Below, piece after piece: positions 41,205 to 49,322 of a stretch of 64,000 nt of DNA; position 1 is the first letter of the stretch, and each line of letters begins with the position of its first letter. Source of the stretch: Anaerolineae bacterium. Its GTDB lineage: Bacteria > Chloroflexota > Anaerolineae > Promineifilales > Promineifilaceae. The stretch covers positions 1 through 64,000 of the forward strand of contig JADLAX010000011.1 in assembly GCA_020848035.1 (NCBI GenBank). Direction: 5' to 3'. The position numbers were made by a program, and so were the translations under genes. Below the pieces are notes generated by a model, which saw only the letters and a list, made by a program, of their open reading frames with translations, did no database searches and was not told the DNA's origin.

Positions 41205-41212
41205 GAATTAGA

Positions 41213-41281
41213 GTGAAAAGTAAAAAGTGATAAGTAAAAAGGTTGCGCTTACTTTTCACTTTTTACTTATCGCTTTTCACT
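41213..41281. repeat. Inverted GTAAAAA/GTGATAA heptad array upstream of the sigma gene
   Basis: GTGAAAAGTAAAAAGTGATAAGTAAAAAG faces CTTTTCACTTTTTACTTATCGCTTTTCAC-type units around a short loop (GTTGCGCT). It has the same unit as 29229, 50030 and 62553. Confidence 0.85.
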
Positions 41282-41343
41282 CTCCCACTGTTATTGACAG
41301 AAAAAACGGCCTGAACTATACTCCCGCACGTCCCAGATAACTG

Positions 41344-41425
41344 GCCGAAGTGGCGGAACTGGCAGACGCGCACGACTCAAACTCGTGTTCCTCCGGGAGT
41401 GTGGGTTCGATTCCCACCTTCGGCA
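41344..41425 (+). tRNA. tRNA-Leu (anticodon CAA)
   Basis: A full cloverleaf can be drawn: acceptor GCCGAAG / CTTCGGC with discriminator A, D-arm with GGCAGAC, and anticodon stem CACGA/TCGTG. The loop CTCAAAC gives anticodon CAA, there is a long class II variable arm (CCTCCGGGAG), and the T-arm is GTGGGTTCGATTCCCAC. The 3' CCA is not encoded. It decodes UUG. Confidence 0.95.
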
Positions 41426-41501
41426 CTGGTCATCCTGCAAAAGGATGAAGTTCCAGCAAAGCAGCTGGATTATAAGCCCCGCAAAGGGGCAGGGCAAATT
41501 C
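41426..41501 (+). other. Two small hairpins trailing the tRNA
   Basis: CATCCT-GCAA-AGGATG (about 41430-41445) and GCCCC-GCAAA-GGGGC (about 41476-41490) follow the tRNA and precede its terminator. They may be part of the tRNA precursor or a small RNA. Confidence 0.4.
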
Positions 41502-41536
41502 AGAGGGCTGCACCAGCATGGGCAGTCCTCTTTTTT
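41502..41536 (+). terminator. Rho-independent terminator behind tRNA-Leu
   Basis: AGAGGGCTGC (41502-41511) pairs with GCAGTCCTCT (41522-41531) with one G-T pair. Six T residues follow. Confidence 0.8.
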
Positions 41537-41555
41537 ATGTAAATTGCACACCCAA

Positions 41556-41600
41556 CACCCCCACCCTAGCCCTCTCAGGGGGAGGGCTAGGGTGGGGGTG
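41556..41600. repeat. 19-bp perfect GC-rich hairpin
   Basis: The arm 41556-41574 (beginning CACCCCCACCCTAG) pairs perfectly with 41582-41600 around a 7-nt loop. It lies 15 bp before a start codon. The sequence resembles CCCTAGCC-type palindromes dispersed in many genomes. Confidence 0.75.
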
Positions 41601-41615
41601 AGGGTCTAATTTTTT

Positions 41616-41996
41616 ATGAACCGTCTTCCCACCCCCATTTTTATTTTGCTTGGTTTGGCCATTGGTGTGGGCCTGGGGCTGGCCGTGGGTTGGGTCTTTT
41701 GGCCGACAGAATTCACCGATGCCAATCCGGCCGTGCTGGACGATGGCTACCGGCGTGACTACGTGCAGCTGATTGCCGACAGCTACGCCCTGGACAACAA
41801 CCTGGCGGCGGCCCAGCAGCGCATCGGCGACCTGGGCGAAGACGGGCCACAGTACGTGCTGGTGGTGCTCATCGACATGATTTTACGCCAGGATGACGAC
41901 GCGTCGATTCGGCGACTGGCGCGGCTGGCCAACGACATTGGCCAGTACACCCCCGCCATGCAGCCCTACCTGGCCGCCCCGGAGGCCGCGCCATGA
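41616..41996 (+). CDS. Small membrane-anchored protein, first of a tandem pair
   Basis: The 126-residue protein has a membrane helix (about 7-29). Then comes PTEFTDANPAVLDDGYRRDYVQLIADSYALDNNLAAAQQRIGDL, which matches the same region of the next gene. The extracytoplasmic part is helical and TPR-like. No catalytic motif is visible. The stop overlaps the next start (ATGA at 41993), so the two are translationally coupled. Confidence 0.75.
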   Translation: MNRLPTPIFILLGLAIGVGLGLAVGWVFWPTEFTDANPAVLDDGYRRDYVQLIADSYALDNNLAAAQQRIGDLGEDGPQYVLVVLIDMILRQDDDASIRRLARLANDIGQYTPAMQPYLAAPEAAP

Positions 41997-42898
41997 CCCC
42001 ACCGCCACGCCGCCCAAGACGGCCGCTTCCCTTTTGGCGTCGTCTCAGTGCGACCGGCTGGCTGCTGCTGAGCCTGGTCATTGGGTTGGGCGGTGGCCTG
42101 TACTACGCCTGGGTGGTGGATCCCGTGGTGTTCACCGACGCCAGCCCGGCCCGCTTTAGCGAGCGCTACCGCGAGGAGTACATCATCCTGGTAAGCCAGA
42201 GTTACGCCGTGAACCAAAATTGGCCGCTGGCCGAGCAGCGCCTGGCCGCCTTGGAAGACCCGGCCATTGCCGAAACGGTGAACAATTTGCTGGAAACGGC
42301 CGTACGCCAACAGCGTCCCGCCCCGCTCCTGGAGCAGCTGGCCGTGGTCGCCCGCCAGCTGGGAGCGCAGGGGCAGGCAATTGCCCTGTTTGCTCCGACG
42401 CTGCCCGCCACGACGGTCCAGCCGACGCCCACCCCAGCCATTGTGACCACGCCAACCAATACGCCACCGCCAGCGGCCACGGCGACCAATACGGCCGTCC
42501 CCACCCTCACCCCCACCGCCACCACACCAGCCACCGCCACGCCGCAGCCCAACTACCGCCTCACGGAGCAAACCCGCCTGTGCCGCGACGATGAAGCCAT
42601 CAGCCGGATTGAGGTGGTGGTGCTGGATGCGTTTTTGAATGATGCGCCGGGAATTGAGGTAGAGGTGACGTGGCAGAACGGAACGGATCGTTTTTTTACC
42701 GGACTCAAGCCGGAAAACGGCCGTGGTTATGCCGATTTTGAGATGTCGCCGGATGTCTCTTACACGGTGCGTTTGCCGGACGGCAGCCCGGAAGTGAGTG
42801 GCCTGCGGATTGAGGAATGCGCCAGCGGCCTCAGCGGCGGCTGGCAGCTCACCTTCCAAAACCTGCGCAACGACAGCCCCGCCGATTCTGAAGAATAG
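41993..42898 (+). CDS. Membrane-anchored protein with helical and beta domains, second of a tandem pair
   Basis: The 301-residue protein repeats the layout of its upstream neighbour: membrane helix (about 18-40), then VFTDASPARFSERYREEYIILVSQSYAVNQNWPLAEQRLAAL. It adds a Thr/Pro linker (about 140-185) and a C-terminal beta domain (RIEVVVLDAFLNDAPGIEVEVTWQNG...GYADFEMSPDVSYTVRL). That domain resembles Ig-like modules of surface proteins and contains Cys pairs. A duplication followed by fusion with a surface module is likely. Function unknown. Confidence 0.75.
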   Translation: MTPPPRRPRRPLPFWRRLSATGWLLLSLVIGLGGGLYYAWVVDPVVFTDASPARFSERYREEYIILVSQSYAVNQNWPLAEQRLAALEDPAIAETVNNLLETAVRQQRPAPLLEQLAVVARQLGAQGQAIALFAPTLPATTVQPTPTPAIVTTPTNTPPPAATATNTAVPTLTPTATTPATATPQPNYRLTEQTRLCRDDEAISRIEVVVLDAFLNDAPGIEVEVTWQNGTDRFFTGLKPENGRGYADFEMSPDVSYTVRLPDGSPEVSGLRIEECASGLSGGWQLTFQNLRNDSPADSEE

Positions 42899-42912
42899 GC
42901 AGCCGCAAAAAG

Positions 42913-42978
42913 CGAGGAGCAAGCATCCTCAGATGCGTCTCGCTTACACCGTTCGCATCTGAGGATGCTCACTCCTCG
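42913..42978. repeat. Hairpin of the GCATCCTCAGATGC family between convergent genes
   Basis: The left arm (CGAGGAG plus AAGCATCCTCAGATGCG) pairs with the right arm (CGCATCTGAGGATGCT plus CTCCTCG). It sits between convergent stops and may end transcription both ways. Confidence 0.8.
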
Positions 42979-42986
42979 GTGAATGG

Positions 42987-44237
42987 TTATTCGATGATCG
43001 GATCGTCGTAGTAGAAGGGGACGACCTGGAACCAGGTGTTGCCAATTTGCAGCGGCACCGGGTTGCCCGCGCTGTCGACGAAGGTGAACATGTCGCTGCG
43101 GTTTTGGCGCAGCCAGGTCACGTCGTACTTGTGGCCGTCGCGAATGAGCATGGCGTAGCCGCTGCCCCAAATCTGGATTTCGGTAGTGTACAGATCGCAG
43201 CCGCCATTGGCCGTGGGGTAGATGCAAATGGAGCGGTCGAACTGGTGCGGCGCGTAGAGGATGATGACGTTGGCGGCGCTGACCTGCTCGCCGTTGTTGC
43301 CATCAATAAATATTTCATCATCGACGGTACGATAGTAACGGCCGTTTTCCGCATCATATTCCCACACCACCTTGGACCAGGTTGAGTAGTTGATCTCCAC
43401 GTAATTGGCCGTTTCACCCCCCTCAGGCGGCGTCGTATCAAACGCCATGGTGGCGGTGAAGTTGGGCGGACGATTGTCGTGCCCCCACTCCAGAAAATCC
43501 CACAATTCGGCCGTATGCGCGTACAGCGTATGCTCAAACGGAATGTCGGGATTGTCCTCTTTGCGGTAAAAACCGGTGGCCGTCTCACGGTAGATGCGGT
43601 CACCGATATCGGTTTGGGCGATGGCATCGAGGATCAGCGGGTGCGACCCGGACATGAAGAGGGCCGCGTCGTACATGGCGGGCAGCTCCTTGTCGATCAG
43701 GCGGGCGCTGCGAATGGGACCAACATCGGAGGGCGTCTGGCCGTAGAAGATGACCGTGAAGCGAGTGATATTGGTTTCAGTAACGTGTTCAAACACCAGA
43801 TCGGCCTGGCCAATGCCGTGCTGCGGCCGGGTGAAGCTGGGCGGGTTGTTGGAAATTTTGATAGCAATCGGCCGTCTGAGCAGCACAGAGGGATCGGCCA
43901 TTAGCTCACCCGTCAGCGGATTGCGGTCAGTGCCAAAGTCGGCCTTGCTGTAGAGGGCCACGGATTCCGGCGTGGCGGTGGGCGTGGGCGGCAGCGTGGG
44001 CGTTGGTTCATCGTTCACCACGGCGGGCGGTGGCAGGGTGATGGTGGGCATGACGGGTGGGGGCAAGGTGGCTGTGGCGGCCGGTACGGCCGTTCCCACG
44101 GCCGCCAACATCGTGGGGGAAACAGCTTCGGTTGGATTGATTGGGTTGGAACTTTCTTCTCCCCCACAAGCCACCAGGGCCAGGGCCACGATGAGCAAAA
44201 TGATTAGCTGAAATGAAGATTGGAATGTTTTGACCAT
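42987..44237 (-). CDS. DUF3048-family lipoprotein (YerB-like)
   Basis: The 416-residue protein has a lipobox LVAC (Cys24) and a Thr/Pro-rich linker (about 35-92). Two DUF3048 halves follow: RPIAIKISNNPPSFTRPQHGIGQADLVFEHVTE and FTVIFYGQTPSDVGPIRSARLID, and a C-terminal part with VIILYAPHQF and WLRQNRSDMFTFVDSAGNPVPLQIGNTWFQVVP. YerB-type proteins are surface lipoproteins of unknown biochemical role. All family landmarks that I know are present. Confidence 0.88.
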   Translation of the reverse strand: MVKTFQSSFQLIILLIVALALVACGGEESSNPINPTEAVSPTMLAAVGTAVPAATATLPPPVMPTITLPPPAVVNDEPTPTLPPTPTATPESVALYSKADFGTDRNPLTGELMADPSVLLRRPIAIKISNNPPSFTRPQHGIGQADLVFEHVTETNITRFTVIFYGQTPSDVGPIRSARLIDKELPAMYDAALFMSGSHPLILDAIAQTDIGDRIYRETATGFYRKEDNPDIPFEHTLYAHTAELWDFLEWGHDNRPPNFTATMAFDTTPPEGGETANYVEINYSTWSKVVWEYDAENGRYYRTVDDEIFIDGNNGEQVSAANVIILYAPHQFDRSICIYPTANGGCDLYTTEIQIWGSGYAMLIRDGHKYDVTWLRQNRSDMFTFVDSAGNPVPLQIGNTWFQVVPFYYDDPIIE

Positions 44238-44275
44238 TCCGTAATTTTATTCACTGTTGTTTAGGGAGGCTAGAG

Positions 44276-44313
44276 GAGAAACGGCCGTTTTATGGGAAAA
44301 GACGGCCGTTTCC
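44276..44313 (-). terminator. Hairpin of two ACGGCCGT motifs behind the beta-helix gene
   Basis: GAAACGGCCGTTTT and AAAAGACGGCCGTTTC face each other around a short loop, with one wobble pair. It lies 19-56 bp past the stop of the leftward gene at 44332. It repeats the design of the rpsA terminator. Confidence 0.65.
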
Positions 44314-44331
44314 ACCGCCAATCGCCCCTTA

Positions 44332-45852
44332 TTAATCCGTCGCCACAAAAGGAATCAACACAAAGGCGTATGGCGGCTCCACCGCACCCACATCGCAGCG
44401 CTGCATTGACACATCGGGCCGTACCTGGCCTGCCTGGTCAAACAAAATCGCCTGGCCGTGGCTGAACAGCGGGTTGGTGCCGGTGACCACAAACGTGCAG
44501 TGGAGGGCTGGGATGCGGTTCAGGGCCGGGCTGACCAGCGACAGCGGGAAGTAAGGCGGCGACCCCGTGCGGCTGCCCAACTGCGGATCAATGCCCACGA
44601 TATCCTCATTAACGCCATTGGTAATCGTCGTTGTGCCGGTAATGACGCCCAGCATGTTGTACCCTTCCGAAACCAGCGTGGTGGTGTCGTAAATGTCGGG
44701 TCGCTGAACGGCGTCATTTGCATCACCAACTGTCAGGTTATCGGTATTGCCGAAGATGATGCTGCCTTTGAGGTGCAGGATGCCCTGATTGCGAATACCG
44801 CCGCCACTGCCGCCAAATTGGGCATCGAAATCGGCCGTATTGTTGGTAATGGTCACGTTGGTTAAATACAGCGTACCACTGTTGCGAATGCCGCCGCCGC
44901 TGCCGTCGGTCCGGTTGCCGCTGATGGTGCTGTTGGCAATGTTCATCACCGCAAAGGAAAAAAAGTTCGAGATCCCGCCCGCCTGACCATCCGATTCATT
45001 ATCCAGGATGGCGCTGTTGAGAATGTTCGTCGTCCCGCCAGTGTTCGCAATACCTCCAGCTGAGGCGGTACCAGAAATGATTTGCGCCGAATTCCCAATG
45101 ATGGTGCTGCCGCTCACGTTAAGCAGACCCCCGTCGTTGTAAATTCCTCCCCCGCTGCCAAAAGTAGAAGAGTTGTCCTCAATGGTGGTGCTGATAATGT
45201 GAACAACTCCCAACCCGGCAGAAAAGCCACCCCCGCTAAAAATTCCGCCGCCGTGAGCCAGCAGGGTTGAGTTACCCGTCAAACGGCCGTCTGAAATAAA
45301 GCTCTCTTGCACCGTCAACGTATCGTCAAAATTGCGTATGCCGCCACCGTTGCTGCCCAGGGGCGGACGGCCGTTTTGCAACGTCATCCCGGCAATGGTC
45401 ACGCTGATGCTGGTGCTGTGCGCTGGATCAATATCAAACAGCCGGTCAAACAAGTTGGCATCCAAAACGGTGCTGCCGACCCCGGCGCCCTGAATCGTCA
45501 TCGAGGCCAGCAGGTCAAAGTCGCCCCCGGCATTGGCATCTTCACCGGCGCTGCCCAGGGTGATGAAGTAGCTGCCTGCCGGGACAGACACGACCAGAGC
45601 GCCGCTGCCAGAGAAGGTGCAGCCATCAATCTTGTCGTTCGTGTTGGCGCTCTGGATTGCCTCACGCAGCGAGCAGTCGCCGTCGCTGTTCAGCTCATCG
45701 GCTGTGGTATTGACGGCGATGATGGTGTGTACGGCCGTTGGCGCGGCCTTCAACTGGTGAAACAAGAGGAGAAATAAGAGAGCAGGGAGGAGGAATACGG
45801 CCGTTCCCCGCAGCAACTTCCCAACCGACAATGACCAATCAATGCTGTTCAT
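44332..45852 (-). CDS. Secreted right-handed beta-helix protein with CSLREAI motif
   Basis: The 506-residue protein has a signal/anchor (about 16-35) and the CSLREAI motif (DGDCSLREAIQSAN, about 58-71). Many beta-helix turns of the type GGGIRN, GGGIYNDGG, NSTISGNRTDGSGGGIRNSG and NVTITNNTA follow. Such proteins are surface-exposed and often bind or cut polysaccharide, but no catalytic site is visible. The C-terminus (CDVGAVEPPYAFVLIPF) is typical for this group. ATG 45852 replaces a longer frame because it precedes the signal peptide directly. Confidence 0.85.
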   Translation of the reverse strand: MNSIDWSLSVGKLLRGTAVFLLPALLFLLLFHQLKAAPTAVHTIIAVNTTADELNSDGDCSLREAIQSANTNDKIDGCTFSGSGALVVSVPAGSYFITLGSAGEDANAGGDFDLLASMTIQGAGVGSTVLDANLFDRLFDIDPAHSTSISVTIAGMTLQNGRPPLGSNGGGIRNFDDTLTVQESFISDGRLTGNSTLLAHGGGIFSGGGFSAGLGVVHIISTTIEDNSSTFGSGGGIYNDGGLLNVSGSTIIGNSAQIISGTASAGGIANTGGTTNILNSAILDNESDGQAGGISNFFSFAVMNIANSTISGNRTDGSGGGIRNSGTLYLTNVTITNNTADFDAQFGGSGGGIRNQGILHLKGSIIFGNTDNLTVGDANDAVQRPDIYDTTTLVSEGYNMLGVITGTTTITNGVNEDIVGIDPQLGSRTGSPPYFPLSLVSPALNRIPALHCTFVVTGTNPLFSHGQAILFDQAGQVRPDVSMQRCDVGAVEPPYAFVLIPFVATD

Positions 45853-45904
45853 CGCAAGCCCATCCTTTTTGTCGCAGAACAATAAACGATGGCTCCCCAC
45901 GATC

Positions 45905-45937
45905 AAACTGCCTGCTCAGAGGATGAGCAGGCAGTTT
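45905..45937 (-). terminator. 13-bp perfect hairpin behind the radical SAM gene
   Basis: AAACTGCCTGCTC (45905-45917) pairs with GAGCAGGCAGTTT (45925-45937). It follows the stop at 45957 on the minus strand. The T run is short. Confidence 0.6.
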
Positions 45938-45956
45938 ATAGATAGTTGTCGGTTGT

Positions 45957-47903
45957 TTAGGAAAGGACGCGCAGCGGAATCCCTTCGACAGTTGGCGTGG
46001 CGGGTTCGAAGGCGGGTTGGGACGGCCGTTTTTTCACCGGCGGGCACTCCCACGCCTCCGGTTCCGTCTCGCGCCGCAAATCCTTCAGCTTGGGCAAAAT
46101 GCCGCAGGCAAAGCATTGGTGGCGGCAGTCGACCCGCGTTTCTTGCACCTGACTCATCAAATAATCCTGCGTCAGAAACTTCTTCGTCACGGCAATGTCG
46201 ATATGTTCCCAGGGGAAAATTTCATCAATCATGCGGCGGCGATGGGTGTAAAAGCGCGGCTCCAGCCCCACTTCGTCCAGCGCCTCCTGCCAGGCGTCTT
46301 CCATATAATGTTCGTGCCAGGCATCGAACTTGGCCCCTTTGCGCCAGGCCAGCTCGATCACCTCGCCCATGCGTCGGTCGCCCCGGCTGAGAAAGCCTTC
46401 AAACAGCGACTCTTTGGGCTCATTCCAGCGCAGCTTCAGGCCCGAGGTGCGCATCGCGTTACGCAGCAGGTTGATCTTGGCAACCACCTGGTCCAGCTCG
46501 TCCATCGGTTCCCATTGGAACGGCGTTTGCGGCTTGGGAATGAAGGTGCTGACGCCCACATTCACGCTGGCCTTGTTGCCGTGAAAGCGGCGGCCTTCGG
46601 CCAGCACCTGGTGCGCCAGGTCGGCAATCGCCTGCACATCCTCCATCGTTTCCATGGGGTGCCCGATCATGAAGTACAGCTTGATGCTGCGCCAGTCGCG
46701 CCGATAAATTTCGCGGGCCGTTTCCAGCAGCTCGGCGTGCGTCACGTACTTGTTGATGATGTTGCGCATCTTTTCGGTGGCGGCTTCGGGGGCCAGGGTG
46801 AAGCCACTGCGACGGCCGTCGCCCAAATTGTCCATCAGCTGTGTCGAAACCGACTCGATGCGCAGCGACGGCAGCGAAATGTTCAGCCCCAGGTGGCCAA
46901 AACGCTGGCCAATCTTCTCCGTCAGCTCCAGCACGTGGGTGTAATCGCTGGACGACAGCGACAGCAGGGCAATCTCCTCATAGCCGGTGCTCTCCAGGAT
47001 TTGCTCCATGGCTGTCAGCACCTCTTCAACGGGGCGCTCGCGCACCGGGCGGGTGACCATGCCCGCATGGCAAAAGCGGCAGCCACGCGTGCAGCCGCGC
47101 ATAATCTCCACCGGGGCACGATTATGCACCAGCTCCACAAACGGAATGATGAACTTTGTCACCGGCGGCGGCAGCACCGGCACGATGGTTTTGAGCACTT
47201 TGGCCGGGGCTTCCGGCATGTTGGGCGTAATCGCTTTCACCGCGCCGCTGTCGTGGTAAGTCACGTCGTAGAAGCGGGGCACGTAGCACCCCTCAATCTG
47301 GGCGATGTAGCGCAGCTGCGTTTCACGGTCCAGGTGCGCCGCCGCGCGCATCACGCCGATGATCTTCAGAATCGCCTCTTCCCCCTCGCCAATGACAAAC
47401 ACGTCGATGAAGGGCGACATCGGTTCCGGGTTGTAACAGCCGTGGCCCCCGGCAATCACCAGCGGGTAGCTGGCGTCGCGGTCGGCGGAGCGCACGGGCA
47501 GCCCGGCCAGGTCGAGCAAGTTCACCGCGTTGGTGTACAGCTGCTCATACGGCAGGCTGATGGCCAGCATATCGAAGTCGCGGATGGGGTGTTTGGTTTC
47601 CAATGAAAAAAGCGGCAGGTCGCGCTGGCGCATCACCGCTTCCATGTCTTCCCAGGGGCAGTAGGTCCGCTCCGCCAGCAAATTTTGATGCTTGTTGATG
47701 ATGTCGTACATGATCATCAAGCCCAGGTTGGACATGCCCAAGTCGTAAATATCGGGGAAGGCGAGAGCCACTTTGAAATCAATTGCGGCCCAGTCCTTTA
47801 CAACCTGGTTGTATTCACCGCCGGTGTAGCGCCCCGGCTTGGTGACGCGGGGCAGGATGCGCTCCAGCATTGCTTCAATTTGTTCGGGAGTTTTGTTTTT
47901 CAT
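45957..47903 (-). CDS. B12-binding-like radical SAM protein (TIGR03960 type)
   Basis: The 648-residue protein has an N-terminal B12-binding-like domain (VALAFPDIYDLGMSNLGLMIMYDIIN, DMLAISLPYEQLYTNAVNLLDLAGLP, GGHGCYNPEPMSPFIDVFVIGEGEEA). The radical SAM domain carries the cluster motif CTRGCRFC (Cys271, 275, 278). The later GHPMETMEDV and FIPKPQTPFQWEPM blocks are diagnostic for TIGR03960. The C-terminus has CRHQCFACG, perhaps a second metal site. Relatives are often encoded beside a DUF2344 protein and RNase E/G, but neither is here. ATG 47903 is chosen by family length. The substrate is unknown. Confidence 0.9.
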   Translation of the reverse strand: MKNKTPEQIEAMLERILPRVTKPGRYTGGEYNQVVKDWAAIDFKVALAFPDIYDLGMSNLGLMIMYDIINKHQNLLAERTYCPWEDMEAVMRQRDLPLFSLETKHPIRDFDMLAISLPYEQLYTNAVNLLDLAGLPVRSADRDASYPLVIAGGHGCYNPEPMSPFIDVFVIGEGEEAILKIIGVMRAAAHLDRETQLRYIAQIEGCYVPRFYDVTYHDSGAVKAITPNMPEAPAKVLKTIVPVLPPPVTKFIIPFVELVHNRAPVEIMRGCTRGCRFCHAGMVTRPVRERPVEEVLTAMEQILESTGYEEIALLSLSSSDYTHVLELTEKIGQRFGHLGLNISLPSLRIESVSTQLMDNLGDGRRSGFTLAPEAATEKMRNIINKYVTHAELLETAREIYRRDWRSIKLYFMIGHPMETMEDVQAIADLAHQVLAEGRRFHGNKASVNVGVSTFIPKPQTPFQWEPMDELDQVVAKINLLRNAMRTSGLKLRWNEPKESLFEGFLSRGDRRMGEVIELAWRKGAKFDAWHEHYMEDAWQEALDEVGLEPRFYTHRRRMIDEIFPWEHIDIAVTKKFLTQDYLMSQVQETRVDCRHQCFACGILPKLKDLRRETEPEAWECPPVKKRPSQPAFEPATPTVEGIPLRVLS

Positions 47904-48032
47904 AGGGTTTAACCTGAATTTCTCTCTTACAGCCAGGAACGGCCGTTCCGTTGAATCCAGCGCCATTATAGCAAAGTTCAACAAATTGTCGGTTTCCCTC
48001 TCATTTTCGCCAGCAATTCGAAATATGGGGTA

Positions 48033-48187
48033 GGGGCGGGACGGCGCGGTATGGTTTGGGCTGAAACAGGTAACCTTTTCGCCGCGCCGTCTTGCCCTGC
48101 CCGGCATTCACGGCCGTTTTGGGTGAGACAGGCGGGAGGCAAGAGCCTTCGTCTGGGCATGATCCTGGCCCGCCTGGCCCACCCCTA
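48033..48187. repeat. Two-stem dispersed repeat, copy 1
   Basis: Stem 1 is formed by GGACGGCGCGG and CCGCGCCGTC. Stem 2 is formed by GAGACAGGCGGGA and CCCGCCTGGCCC. The whole 150-bp layout returns at 63529-63680 with different loops. Confidence 0.7.
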
Positions 48188-48465
48188 CAAGCGAGATACA
48201 ATCGGTGGCGTAGACTAATCGTTGATTTTGCCCCGCTTTTGACCGTACAGCGTCAAGTTTTAGTGGGCAAAACGCGCTAAACTACGCCCCTAGGCCTGGA
48301 CGGAAGCCAGGCGATACCCCTGTCAGCGATGCGGCGAGCAGTTTACAGAGAACTTCGGCAGAAATGTTTTTGCTCTCTGTGAACCCTCTGGAAGTCACCA
48401 GAAGTTGTGGCTCTCAGCAGGTACATTGACCCCACTGGACAGTAAATTAAAAAGGATCGTTCTGC
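48188..48465 (+). other. Candidate structured leader before the Yip1-like gene
   Basis: Three stems can be drawn: GCCTGG-ACGGAA-GCCAGGC (near 48295-48313), TTACAGAGA with TCTCTGTGA (near 48342-48382), and TCTGG-AAGTCA-CCAGA (near 48388-48403). The region is gene-free and ends at the ribosome binding site AAGGAT. No known RNA family was recognised. Confidence 0.4.
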
Positions 48466-49245
48466 ATGAGTGATTTGTCTGTTTCACCTTATGAATCGGG
48501 CGGGCGCTGGCGCTTTAACTGGGTGCTGCCCGTGCTGTTCCAACCGCGCCGCACCTTTGCCCGGATTGTGGAGCTGGATACGGCCGTCTGGCACACCCCC
48601 ATTCTCATTCTCATCCTCACCGGGCTGGTGCGCACCCTGGTGCAAGGTGGCCTCAAAGCGGCCGCCGCCGCCAGCGGGCAGATTAGCTTCCCGCCCGGCT
48701 GGGAATTTTACACGCCGGAACAGCAGGCCCAGTTCCAACAAGCGATGACCGCCACCAGCGGCCCGGTATTCACCTACCTGCTGCCGGCCGTGATGGCCGT
48801 TTTGGGCGTTTACCTGGGCTGGCTCTTGCTGGGCTGGCTGCTGCATTTGGGCCTCACCCTCCTGGGCGGGCGGCTGAGCAGCCAGCAGGTGCTCAACGTC
48901 ACCGCCTGGTCGCTGCTGCCCTTTGCCCTGCGCGACGTGGTGCGCACCGTGGCCATGTGGAACAATGGCCAGGAGCTCACCAGCCTGGGGCTGTCTGGTT
49001 TTGCCCCCACGGGCGAAGGGGCAACCTTCCTTTACCTGGCTGCCCTGCTCGCTTTTGTCGACATTTACCTGCTGTGGCATTGGCTGCTGCTGGGCAAAGG
49101 TCTCAACGCCGGGGCTAACCTGAGCAGCGTAAAAACGTGGAGCACGGTTCTGTTTACCGTCCTGGTGCTCCTCCTGCTGCGCGGCGTCCCGGCCCTCATT
49201 TCGGCCCAATTTAGCGATCTGACGGTGATACGGCCGTTCTTCTAA
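48466..49245 (+). CDS. Yip1-domain-like membrane protein
   Basis: The 259-residue protein has about five membrane helices with the Yip1 (YIP1/DUF1282-like) layout: N-terminal LFQPRRTFARIVE, then helices near 44-60, 100-135, 145-160, 185-210 and 222-245. AAGGAT lies upstream of ATG 48466. It is followed by an ABC exporter cassette, and joint function is possible, but a repeat array separates the genes. Confidence 0.78.
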   Translation: MSDLSVSPYESGGRWRFNWVLPVLFQPRRTFARIVELDTAVWHTPILILILTGLVRTLVQGGLKAAAAASGQISFPPGWEFYTPEQQAQFQQAMTATSGPVFTYLLPAVMAVLGVYLGWLLLGWLLHLGLTLLGGRLSSQQVLNVTAWSLLPFALRDVVRTVAMWNNGQELTSLGLSGFAPTGEGATFLYLAALLAFVDIYLLWHWLLLGKGLNAGANLSSVKTWSTVLFTVLVLLLLRGVPALISAQFSDLTVIRPFF

Positions 49246-49246
49246 T

Positions 49247-49312
49247 TACCGAATTACCCAATTACTCAATTACAGTTAGGCAATTGGGTAATTAAGTAAT
49301 TGAGTAATTGGC
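49247..49312. repeat. Inverted octad array (CAATTACT / AGTAATTG)
   Basis: AATTACC-GAATTACCCAATTACTCAATTAC faces GCAATTGGGTAATTAAGTAATTGAGTAATTGG. The unit is about 8 nt. The array ends only 10 bp before the ABC ATPase start. Confidence 0.8.
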
Positions 49313-49322
49313 AACAAGACCT

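Noticed and set aside
46017..47606. 529-codon frame opposite the radical SAM gene
   Set aside because: It is fully covered by the well-conserved radical SAM protein and its translation is low-complexity.
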